Origin: CAZMGG01 sp964565715
GTDB taxonomy: Bacteria > Planctomycetota > UBA1135 > UBA2386
Direction of reading: 5' to 3'
Length of the DNA: 24,804 nucleotides
NCBI GenBank assembly: GCA_964565715.1
Contig: CAZMGG010000086.1
Span: forward strand, 1 to 24,804
Shown: piece after piece, positions 8,153 through 15,729 of the stretch
Layout of the letters: the number at the start of each line of letters is the position of its first letter
Numbering within the stretch: the first letter of the stretch is position 1
Position numbers and translations under genes: made by a program
The notes under the pieces: model-generated
Told to the model about the DNA's origin: nothing
The model's input: the letters and a program-made list of their open reading frames with translations, nothing else
The model's database searches: none

Positions 8153-8212
8153 CCGATCCTGACCCGGGGACTTGCGCATGCCCGGCATCGGCGTCCAATA
8201 CCTGCCTCGTCC

Positions 8213-8746
8213 ATGGAGCCCAGCGCGGAGAGCGCGCAGCTCTGGCAGTCCGTCTACCAGGAGCTGAGACGCCTGGCGGCACAGCATCTTGCCGCCGAGC
8301 GCCGGAATCACACGCTGCAGGCGACCGCCCTGGTCAACGAAGCGTTCCTGCGGCTTCGCGATGACCGCTCGGCGCCGCACCTCGGCCACGCGGCATTCTG
8401 CCGCGCCGCCGCCGTGGCGATGCGCCGCGTTCTGCTCGACCATGCCCGGGCAAGGCTGCGCCGCAAACGGGCGTTCCCCGGGGGGTGTCGGATCGACTTC
8501 GATCCGGACCTGTGTCAGGAGGAGATCGAGGCGGCCCGTTTGCTGGACATCGAGGCTGCCTTGCAGCAGCTCGAGGTCATCAGCCAGCGACGCGCCGAGA
8601 TCGTGCGCCTCCGCTTCTTCGCCGGCCTGACGGAGGAGGATGTCGCCGATGTCCTCGGCGTGAGCCGCCGCACGGTCCAGTACGAGTTCCGCAGCGCCCG
8701 AGCGTGGCTGGCGCGGATCCTCGGCGCCGAGCAGCACCTGGCCTAG
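8213..8746 (+). CDS. ECF-type RNA polymerase sigma factor
   Basis: 177 residues from the ATG at 8213; no Shine-Dalgarno sequence is obvious, and an upstream GTG at 8093 would start inside the repeat array, so I reject it. The N-terminal part (residues ~8-75: LWQSVYQELRRLAAQHLAAE, TALVNEAFLRLRD and a run ending LLDHARARLRRKRA) fits the sigma region 2 of the planctomycete ECF group annotated as TIGR02999-like. The C-terminal part has region 4 with the helix-turn-helix GLTEEDVADVLGVSRRTVQ (residues ~140-160). It should direct RNA polymerase to a small set of promoters. No anti-sigma gene is present; instead a kinase follows after 12 bp, an arrangement common in Planctomycetota, where kinase and sigma factor are thought to form a signalling pair (inference). 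Confidence 0.9.
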   Translation: MEPSAESAQLWQSVYQELRRLAAQHLAAERRNHTLQATALVNEAFLRLRDDRSAPHLGHAAFCRAAAVAMRRVLLDHARARLRRKRAFPGGCRIDFDPDLCQEEIEAARLLDIEAALQQLEVISQRRAEIVRLRFFAGLTEEDVADVLGVSRRTVQYEFRSARAWLARILGAEQHLA

Positions 8747-8758
8747 CCGGAGTCGTCG

Positions 8759-10897
8759 TTGCCCGACCAGCGCCGAGTCCTGGAGGTTTTCGAAGAGGCG
8801 CTGATGCGGCCGCCGGAGCAACGCCCGGCGTTCCTTCTGGCGTCCTGCCCCGATCAGACGACGCTGCGACTGGAGGTCGAGGATCTGCTGCGCCACGACG
8901 CCGCAGGCGACCTCGATCTGCACCCGCCGTTGGGGCCGGTGCTGGGTCACCTCGGACCCGTCCTCCGGCGAGAACCGCCGGTGGCAGCGTTTCCCCGCCG
9001 GCTGGGCCGCTATCGCGTGCTGGGCGAGTTGGGCAGGGGCGCGATGGGCGTCGTCTACCGGGCGGAGCAGGACGCGCCGAACCGCGAGGTCGCCCTGAAG
9101 CTGATGCTCATCGACGCGACGCTGCCGCAGCATCGCCTGGCAGCCGTCGCAGAGGCCGACGCCCTGGCGCGGCTGCGGCATCCCGGCATCGTGCCTGTCT
9201 TCGACGCGGGCGTCCTCGACGTCGACGGCGTCGCCTATCCCTTCCTGGCCATGGAACTGGTGGAAGGCATGCCGTTGCGTGTCTGGCGCGACGTGCAGCG
9301 ACCGTCGGTGGCCGAGCGCGTCCGGCTACTCGTCGCGGTCTGCGAGGCCACCGAGGCTGCCCATCGGCGCGGTGTCATCCACTGCGACCTGAAGCCGGAT
9401 CACATCCTGGTGGAGACGGATGGGGGCGTGCCACGGCCGCGCATCCTCGACTTCGGCGTGGCCCGCCTGATCGCCCGCGCCGACGTGCAGCCGGGATTGG
9501 CGGGCACGCTCCCCTACATGAGTCCGGAGCAGTTGGCGGGCGATGGCGACGTGGACACGCGCACCGATGTCTACTCGCTGGGAGTCGTCGCCTTCGAACT
9601 GCTGACCGGAGCTACGCCGCACATGTTGGCCGGCATGGCCCTGGAGGATGTGCGCCGGCAGGTGGCGGCAGGTCCGCCTCCTGCGGCCCTCGCCGCGCTC
9701 GGCCGAGACCTCGGGCCTGTTGTGGGCACGGCGCTGGCGCCGGACCGGTCCAGCCGCTACGCGTCGGCGGGGGCCCTTGCCGCAGACCTGGAACGCTGGC
9801 TCCGGCGGGAACCCGTTTCCGTGGTGCGGCACACGCCCTGGTACCTCGCGCACTGCTTTGCCCGGCGGCGGCGGGCGATCTGCGGGCTCCTGGTGTTGTC
9901 GGTCCTCGCGATGGGCGTGGCCTTCGCCGTCGTGGTTGCTTCCCTGGCGCGGACCGATGCCGCCCTAGACCGTCTGGTGGGCACCAGCCGCTTCGCCGTC
10001 GAGCAGATCGTAGGTCGCCTGGCGACGCTCTCGGGTACGCGGGAGGTGCGCGCGGAGACTCTGCAGCGCTTCCTGCCCGAGGTCGAAGAGATGCTGCAGG
10101 GGCGGCCCGGCGACCCGACGATCCTGGCCTGTCGCGCCGCGATCTGCCGCCAACTCGGCGACCTGGCACACTTCCGGGAGCGGTTCGAGGAGGCGCTCTC
10201 CTGGCGCCGGCGCGCGCTGGCCGACTCCTCGGTGATCCTGGCGACCCGCCCCGACGACGCCGCGCTGCGTGCGCGTGAGGCGACGGACCTCGTGCTCGTC
10301 GGTGACGTGCTGCGACAGCTGTCAGGGCCTGGCGCGGCGTTGGCCGCCTACCAGCGGGCGCACGCGGTGTTCCTGGAACTGGCCGACGAGGAGCCGCGGG
10401 ACGGTGGTCGGCTCGACGATGTGGCCTGGAGCTGCGACCGGATGGCCTTCGTCGCCGTGGAGGAGGGGCGGGCGGCGGACGCGGAGGCGTTCCTGGATCA
10501 AAGGGAGGCGCTGCTCCATGAACTCGAGACCGTGCGGCCGGGCAGCATCCACAACCTTGCCGGATGGCGGTCACTCTACGGCCTGCGCTCCCACCTGGAG
10601 CGCGCGCGCGGGCGGATGGATCAATGCGAAGCGTGGATCCTGAAGGCGGTGCTGCCGGCCCGGGAGCGGATGCAGCGGGAGCCGCACGACGTGGGAGCGG
10701 TGTTGGAGTTCGGCAACATGGTGATGGCACTGGGCGAGTGCCGGCGGGAGCGGGGGGCGCCGATGGATGCGGAGTTGGCGGCGTGGGCGCGGGAGGCTCT
10801 GGCGGCGGCGGAACGGCTGGCGGCGTACGAGCCGGACGTGTGGGAGTTGCGGAACCAGTGCGAGAAGTTGGGGCGGTTGGCGGCGGACAGACGGTAG
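8759..10897 (+). CDS. Membrane-anchored serine/threonine protein kinase with TPR-like C-terminal region
   Basis: 712 residues from a TTG at 8759, chosen because GGAG (8749-8752) lies 6 nt upstream and the gap to the sigma factor is 12 bp. Residues 1-80 are a helical lead. Residues ~84-355 form a Hanks-type kinase: GELGRGAMGVVY glycine loop, Lys114 in VALKL, HCDLKPDHIL catalytic loop with Asp210, Asp231 in DFG, YMSPEQ and DVYSLGVVAFELLTG. Two departures are visible: the HRD arginine is Cys, and the metal-binding Asn of the catalytic loop is His215. One membrane segment (about 375-400, LLVLSVLAMGVAFAVVVAS) follows. Residues ~410-712 are helical, with TPR-like pairs (such as ALSWRRRALADSSV and ALAAYQRAHAVFLELA), presumably outside the membrane. 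It probably phosphorylates the ECF sigma factor or its partners; activity may be altered by the His substitution. Confidence 0.9.
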   Translation: MPDQRRVLEVFEEALMRPPEQRPAFLLASCPDQTTLRLEVEDLLRHDAAGDLDLHPPLGPVLGHLGPVLRREPPVAAFPRRLGRYRVLGELGRGAMGVVYRAEQDAPNREVALKLMLIDATLPQHRLAAVAEADALARLRHPGIVPVFDAGVLDVDGVAYPFLAMELVEGMPLRVWRDVQRPSVAERVRLLVAVCEATEAAHRRGVIHCDLKPDHILVETDGGVPRPRILDFGVARLIARADVQPGLAGTLPYMSPEQLAGDGDVDTRTDVYSLGVVAFELLTGATPHMLAGMALEDVRRQVAAGPPPAALAALGRDLGPVVGTALAPDRSSRYASAGALAADLERWLRREPVSVVRHTPWYLAHCFARRRRAICGLLVLSVLAMGVAFAVVVASLARTDAALDRLVGTSRFAVEQIVGRLATLSGTREVRAETLQRFLPEVEEMLQGRPGDPTILACRAAICRQLGDLAHFRERFEEALSWRRRALADSSVILATRPDDAALRAREATDLVLVGDVLRQLSGPGAALAAYQRAHAVFLELADEEPRDGGRLDDVAWSCDRMAFVAVEEGRAADAEAFLDQREALLHELETVRPGSIHNLAGWRSLYGLRSHLERARGRMDQCEAWILKAVLPARERMQREPHDVGAVLEFGNMVMALGECRRERGAPMDAELAAWAREALAAAERLAAYEPDVWELRNQCEKLGRLAADRR

Positions 10898-10996
10898 GGG
10901 TGGGGAGGTGGGGTGGCGAGCCCGATGGCATGCCCAGGTCTTCGGTTGCGGATCAGCGTGTTTGCGCCGCAGGGCCGCTTCTGACGCGAACGCACC

Positions 10997-13900
10997 ATGT
11001 CTTTCCAGCAACCCCGCACGAGGACGCATGCCCTCGGGTTGGTCACGCTTCTTGCAACGGCCGTTGCCGCATCCGTGCCTCTGGCCGCCCAGACCACTTG
11101 GACCTCGTTCGAGGATCGGACCAGCCACGCTCTTGGCGTGGAGCTGTCCTCTGGCATGGCCACGATGTTCGGCGGGGTCAGCATCACCACGCCGGGTGTC
11201 CTCCTGGACGACACGATCACCAACCCGACCGGTTCCGGGTGGCAGCCACAGCGGCCGGCCAACAAGCCTACGGGCCGCAAGGAGCACGCGATGGCCGGCG
11301 CCATCGGCCCGAACGATGCCCCGTTCGTGATCCTGTTCGGCGGCACGAAGACCCAGGGTACGACCACGGTGCGCAGCAACGACACCTGGCGCTATGACGG
11401 ATCCTCCTGGGGCGAGGTGACCCCTCCGGCCGGGGTGCGGCCGTCGGCGCGAACCGGGCACGGCATGGTGCAGGACCTGCTCCGCAACAGGGTCATCCTG
11501 ATCGGTGGGTCTGCCGGGATCCTCCCCCTGAACGATGTCTGGGACTTCGACCCGATCAGCAACGCGTGGATGCAGCGTCCGCCCACGTCGCCCGCCATGC
11601 CCGGCCGGTACGGCCACGCGATGGCGTGGGATCCGGTCACGGGCACGGTGCTGGTCTTCGGCGGCAACGGCTACCGGTCCGACACCTGGGAATACGACCC
11701 CTTCCTCAACACCTGGACCGACCGGACTCCCATCGGACCCAACCCCATCACGGGACGCATCGGCGCGGCGATGGCCTACCTGCCGCTCACCGACAACCTC
11801 GTGATGTTCGGCGGCGCCTCGGCGGCCGGCCCCCTGGACGACACATGGGTCTGGAATCGCGTGAGCCGCGCATGGAATCCGGCGAGTCCAGCGATGCGCG
11901 CGCCGGCCCGCAGCGGCCACGTCATGTTCCCGGCGGCCGATAGCTCGAAGGTCATCGTGCATGGCGGCAGCAACGGCTCGACCACGCCGTTGACTGGGTT
12001 GTGGGGTTGGAACGGCGTCAACTGGGCGCCCTACACGCCGCCGCCAGCGCCACGCCGAGGGGTCGGTCTCGCCTTCGACAGCGTCCGGCAGCGGACGGTG
12101 CAGTTCGGCGGTCGCAGCCATCCGCCGTGGTCCGATTCGAACGAGACCTGGGAGCTGGAGGGGCTCACCTGGCGCCGGCCAAGCATGGCCAACTCGCCGC
12201 CGGCCCGCGCCTATCCCGCCATGACCTACGACCGGACCCGGAACAAGACGGTCCTGTTCGGCGGATTCCAGGGATCGGGATCGATCAACTACTCCTACTG
12301 CTACGGTCCCCTCAACGACACCTGGGAATGGGACGGGACCAACTGGCAGAGACGGACGACGAGCAGCACTCCGCCGCCCTCTGGCGGTCTGCAAATGGCC
12401 TACGACTCCCGTCGCGGCGTGCTGTGGATGCTCCACGGACTGAGCATGTGGCGCTACGACGGGTCGAACTGGTTCGAGAGCGGGATGCCGTATCCCCGCG
12501 TCAACGGCGCCGGCGCGTTCGACGAACAGCGGAGCGAGTTCGTCATGCATGGCGGGGGACAACCGCAAGGCAACTACCGGACCATGGATGACACGTGGGC
12601 GAACACCGCCGGGACGTGGTCCAGGCGGCACTCGCCGGCCTCGCCGCAGGGCAGGTATGCGCACGCCATGGCCTACGACGCGCCGCGGGGGACATGCGTT
12701 CTGCTGGGAGGTGTGGAGTGGGGCGGTCAGTTCATGGGCGATACCTGGCTGTGGAACGGCAGCAGCTGGAGCACGGGGCAGGGTCTGCCCGGCCGCTACG
12801 CCCCCTGGGCCCACTTCTCCCCGCAGCTCGGCATGGTGTTCGTCTTCGGCGGTCAGTTGCAGAACGGAACCGTCGTGGCGGACGCGAGGGCCTGGAACGG
12901 GTCTGCGTGGCAGGCGCTGCCCGGCCCACAGCCGTCGGCCAGGCTGTGGACGGTGATGGCCACCGATGTCGCGCGCGGGCGAGTCGTGTTGTTCGGCGGC
13001 AACGATGGAACACAACTGCTGAGCGACACCTGGGAGTTCGACGGCACTGTCTGGAGCCAACGCCAGCCTGCCACTGTGCCGGCGGCGCGGGCCAACCAGC
13101 AGATGGCCTTCGATCCGGTGGCCGCCCGGGTCATGATGTTCGGCGGCGGCCTGCAGGCGGGCTCTGGCCAGGACACCTGGCACTGGGACGGCACCAACTG
13201 GGCCCAGGACAACCCGACGACCGTGCCGCCCGCCCGTGGTGGTGGCAGGATGTGGAGCGACGGCGCACGGGTCCGCCTGTGGGGTGGCGGCAACGGGACG
13301 GCCGTGTTCGGGGACCTCTGGGAGTGGACCGGCAGCAACTGGCTGGACCTGACATCCACCGATCCCCGGCCCTCGGACCGCCGGTTCTACGCCATGGCCT
13401 ATGACGAACGGCGTGACCGGGTCGTGGTGTTCGGCGGCATGTTCCTCCAGGACTGCTCCACGCCGACCTACTTCGGTGACACGTGGGAGTGGGATGGCAT
13501 GGTCTGGCAGCAGCGGTTCCCGGTCTCCTCGCCGGGATCCCGCGCCCACGCCAGCATGGTCTACGACTTGGCGAGGTCGAGGGTCGTGTTGAATGGCGGC
13601 TACGACAGCAACGGGCCTTTGGGTGACACGTGGGAATGGGATGGGACGAACTGGATCGGGCAGGCCCCGACGGTGTCGCCCCCTGCGGTCTACAACCACG
13701 CGCTGGCCTACGACACGAGCCGGAGGATGACGATCCTCTCCGGCGACGTCGGCACATGGGACTACGGTCCGGTCCTCCCCGCCTCGACCGCGTCCTACGG
13801 TCAAGGCTGCGCGGGCACCGCCGGCGTTCCCGAACTCGTCCCGACCCCGTGGGCCGGCCCGTGGCTCGGCGATCGGATGGAGATCGACATCCTGCGGCGA

Positions 13901-14200
13901 CCGCCGGGGTTCGGGATCATGGTCTACGGCTTCTCTGACAGCACCTGGAACGGGCTGCCGCTGCCGCTGCCGATCGCGGCGCTCGGCATCCCCGCCGGCA
14001 ACGGCTGCACGCTGCAGAGTTCGGTCGAATGGTCCGAGTTCCTGCCGTTCAGCGGCCGGTACACGTCGTTTCCGATGCCGACGCTGCCGATCGCGCTGGG
14101 CTTCACGATGCACATGCAGGCCGGGTTCCTGGATGCGGGAACCCCGGGCTTCCCCGTGGTCGTCTCGCAGGGGTTGCACATCATGTTCGGCGGGAAGTGA
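10997..14200 (+). CDS. Very large secreted kelch-repeat protein
   Basis: 1067 residues from the ATG at 10997, with a clear signal peptide (basic MSFQQPRTRTHA, hydrophobic LGLVTLLATAVAASV, cleavage after PLAAQ). About 17-18 kelch-type blades follow to residue ~930. The typical unit reads HAMAYD..R.RVVLFGG, then a loop, then GDTWEWDGTNW and a Pro/Ser linker; FGG-type ends recur about every 50-55 residues (MFGG, LFGG, VFGG, LWGG, LNGG). This count fits two or three beta-propellers in tandem. Residues ~932-1067 are the lineage-typical C-terminal domain (YGQGCAGTAGVPEL, GLPLPLPIAALGIPAGNGC, end at FGGK). Location is outside the cytoplasm, probably at the cell surface; ligand unknown. It lies 99 bp after the kinase on the same strand and may be controlled by that sigma/kinase pair. 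No ribosome site is clear. A repeat array follows 33 bp after the stop. Confidence 0.92.
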   Translation: MSFQQPRTRTHALGLVTLLATAVAASVPLAAQTTWTSFEDRTSHALGVELSSGMATMFGGVSITTPGVLLDDTITNPTGSGWQPQRPANKPTGRKEHAMAGAIGPNDAPFVILFGGTKTQGTTTVRSNDTWRYDGSSWGEVTPPAGVRPSARTGHGMVQDLLRNRVILIGGSAGILPLNDVWDFDPISNAWMQRPPTSPAMPGRYGHAMAWDPVTGTVLVFGGNGYRSDTWEYDPFLNTWTDRTPIGPNPITGRIGAAMAYLPLTDNLVMFGGASAAGPLDDTWVWNRVSRAWNPASPAMRAPARSGHVMFPAADSSKVIVHGGSNGSTTPLTGLWGWNGVNWAPYTPPPAPRRGVGLAFDSVRQRTVQFGGRSHPPWSDSNETWELEGLTWRRPSMANSPPARAYPAMTYDRTRNKTVLFGGFQGSGSINYSYCYGPLNDTWEWDGTNWQRRTTSSTPPPSGGLQMAYDSRRGVLWMLHGLSMWRYDGSNWFESGMPYPRVNGAGAFDEQRSEFVMHGGGQPQGNYRTMDDTWANTAGTWSRRHSPASPQGRYAHAMAYDAPRGTCVLLGGVEWGGQFMGDTWLWNGSSWSTGQGLPGRYAPWAHFSPQLGMVFVFGGQLQNGTVVADARAWNGSAWQALPGPQPSARLWTVMATDVARGRVVLFGGNDGTQLLSDTWEFDGTVWSQRQPATVPAARANQQMAFDPVAARVMMFGGGLQAGSGQDTWHWDGTNWAQDNPTTVPPARGGGRMWSDGARVRLWGGGNGTAVFGDLWEWTGSNWLDLTSTDPRPSDRRFYAMAYDERRDRVVVFGGMFLQDCSTPTYFGDTWEWDGMVWQQRFPVSSPGSRAHASMVYDLARSRVVLNGGYDSNGPLGDTWEWDGTNWIGQAPTVSPPAVYNHALAYDTSRRMTILSGDVGTWDYGPVLPASTASYGQGCAGTAGVPELVPTPWAGPWLGDRMEIDILRRPPGFGIMVYGFSDSTWNGLPLPLPIAALGIPAGNGCTLQSSVEWSEFLPFSGRYTSFPMPTLPIALGFTMHMQAGFLDAGTPGFPVVVSQGLHIMFGGK

Positions 14201-14233
14201 ACGGAGGCCGGGCGGGTGCAGGTTGACGCCGCG

Positions 14234-14482
14234 ATTGGTGCGCAATCAAGATGGCCGCGGGGCCGTGGGGCCGCCGCGGGGCGTTGGGGGCGGTGTTGTA
14301 AGTGGCGTTCAGGGCTTGGGTTGGAGCCTGAGTGCCGCCGCGGGCGAATTGGTGCGCAATCAAGATGGCCGCGGGGCCGTGGGGCCGCCGCGGGGCGTTG
14401 GGGGCGGTGTTGTAAGTGGCGTTCAGGGCTTGGGTTGGAGCCTGAGTGCCGCCGCGGGCGAATTGGTGCGCAATCAAGATGG
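14234..14482 (+). repeat. Tandem array: two identical 114-bp units plus a 21-bp third start
   Basis: Units at 14234-14347 and 14348-14461 are identical base for base by direct reading, and 14462-14482 repeats the first 21 bases. Each unit starts ATTGGTGCGCAATCAAGATG, continues through a G-rich stretch with CCGCGG, a GTGTTGTAAGTGGCGTTC core, and ends with GGTTGGAGCCTGAGTGCC plus CCGCCGCGGGC. Two small hairpins are possible: GATTG/CAATC around GTGCG (14233-14247) and an imperfect stem at 14310-14330 around TGGGTTGG. The period is a multiple of three, so frames stay open through it on both strands, but the related units at 7.9 kb break frame. The array fills the 293-bp gap between a rightward and a leftward gene and ends 11 bp from the latter's stop. 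Confidence 0.95.
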
Positions 14483-14493
14483 AGGGGGGTGGG

Positions 14494-15729
14494 TCAGCGC
14501 GCGGGCGCCGCGGGCACGGCGCTGGGCGGCACCGACGACAGCCCGTTCAGCCAGGCCCGGTACTCCTCGGGCTCGGCGTGGGGCGGCGGACCGTTGCGGT
14601 GGGCCAGCGCCAGCCTGGCGGCCGCCCGCGGTGCCGGATCCTCGGCCTCGGTCTCGTTGGCCAGATCCACCAGGAGCCGCAACCCATCCACGCGGCCGGC
14701 AGCGGCCAGCATGCGGGCTGCCACCAGGCGCGGTGCGGGCGGCCACCAGCCGACCTCGCCCGCCGGCAGGCGGCCGGCGTCGGCGCCGTTCTGCTCCAGG
14801 CATTCCAGCGCCGCGACGCGCACCGCGTCCTCGCCGTTGCCGAGCGCCAGGGACCACACGGCCTGCTGGACCGCCGCGTCGGCGAGGTGGTCGCCGAGGC
14901 CGCGGAGCAACGCCGCCTGCAGGCCAGCCTCGGAGCGGCCGAGCCGGTCGGCGAGGACCGCCGACGCCGCGGGGCCGACCTGGAGGCGTGGCAGCAACTG
15001 CAGGGCAAGCGGGCCCGAGTCGGAGTAGTCGAGCATCCCGGACAGATCGCCGGCGACCATCGCCGGCAGCCGCGCGGGCATGGCGGCGAACGCCGCCTCG
15101 CGCACCTCGGTCCGGTCGTCGGCCAGCATGCGGACCATCGCCCGCAGGAGCGGGTCCGGAACGCCGGCGCGTTCGCGCAGGCGCAGCAGCGCCGCCAGCT
15201 GCACCGGCACCGCCTCGTCGGCCAGCGCCGCCGCCAGTTCGCGTTCGTCCAGCGGTGCCAGCCGGTCCACTGCCGCGAGCGCCGCGGCCCGGCTGCGGTC
15301 GGGGCCGCGCAGGGCCACCAGCCGCAGCGCATCGAGCGCCGCCGGCAGCGGCAGGGCGCCGGCCAGTTCGGCGACGCTGACGAAGTCAGGATGTGCCGGC
15401 TGACCCAGCACCCACAGGATCGCCGGCAGGAGCGGCTCGTGCTGCTCGCGCATCTGCGCCAGCCAGCGGTCCTTCTCGGCCGGCAGCCAGATGCGCTGCT
15501 GCTGGGCCAGCGCCGAGCGCAGCAGGTCGTAGCCCGCCGGCAGGCTGCGGGCACCGAGGGCGGTGCAGACCTGACCCTGGCCGCCGCCCTGGGGCCAGAT
15601 CAGCAGCAGGGCTGTGGCGCCGATCGCGGCGAAGCCGGCGCGGACGGCGATGCGGACACGGCGGGCTCGCCGGGCCTGTAGTTCCTGCAACTCCCGCAGG
15701 CGGGCGCCTCTTGTGCGCTTACGGGCCAT
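14494..15729 (-). CDS. Membrane-anchored alpha-helical (HEAT-like) repeat protein of the pseudopilin operon
   Basis: 411 residues from the ATG at 15729, which has AGGAGG about 9 nt upstream; the frame is open further up, but that part lies inside the preceding gene. A basic N-terminus (KRTRGARLRELQELQARRARR) is followed by one membrane helix near residues 28-46 (AVRAGFAAIGATALLLIWP). The rest is a string of short amphipathic helices rich in Ala and Leu (for example AALDALRLVAL, VPVQLAALLRLRERAG, EVREAAFAAMPARL, DAVRVAALECLEQNG) with the look of HEAT/Armadillo-type repeats, projecting outward as a protein-binding scaffold. It overlaps the PilX-like gene by 11 bp and is the last gene of the operon, so a role in assembling or regulating the pilus or secretion machine is plausible but inferred. 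The specific family is not recognised. Confidence 0.75.
   Translation of the reverse strand: MARKRTRGARLRELQELQARRARRVRIAVRAGFAAIGATALLLIWPQGGGQGQVCTALGARSLPAGYDLLRSALAQQQRIWLPAEKDRWLAQMREQHEPLLPAILWVLGQPAHPDFVSVAELAGALPLPAALDALRLVALRGPDRSRAAALAAVDRLAPLDERELAAALADEAVPVQLAALLRLRERAGVPDPLLRAMVRMLADDRTEVREAAFAAMPARLPAMVAGDLSGMLDYSDSGPLALQLLPRLQVGPAASAVLADRLGRSEAGLQAALLRGLGDHLADAAVQQAVWSLALGNGEDAVRVAALECLEQNGADAGRLPAGEVGWWPPAPRLVAARMLAAAGRVDGLRLLVDLANETEAEDPAPRAAARLALAHRNGPPPHAEPEEYRAWLNGLSSVPPSAVPAAPAR

Noticed and set aside
8093..8212. Longer sigma factor starting at GTG 8093
   Set aside because: The extra residues come from the repeat array and do not resemble sigma region 2; the ATG at 8213 gives the family length.
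10571..14245. Open frame of 1224 codons on the minus strand opposite the kelch gene
   Set aside because: It is Arg/Pro/His-rich without domains; the opposite strand has a signal peptide, repeated kelch blades and a known tail. It is an antisense shadow of GC-rich codons.
14234..14482. CRISPR array
   Set aside because: The 114-bp units are identical throughout, with no short-repeat/variable-spacer pattern and no cas genes nearby.
14133..15380. Protein with 38-residue repeats read through the tandem array
   Set aside because: The frame is open only because the period is a multiple of three; the homologous array at 7.9 kb breaks frame, and the frame continues antisense into the helical-repeat gene.
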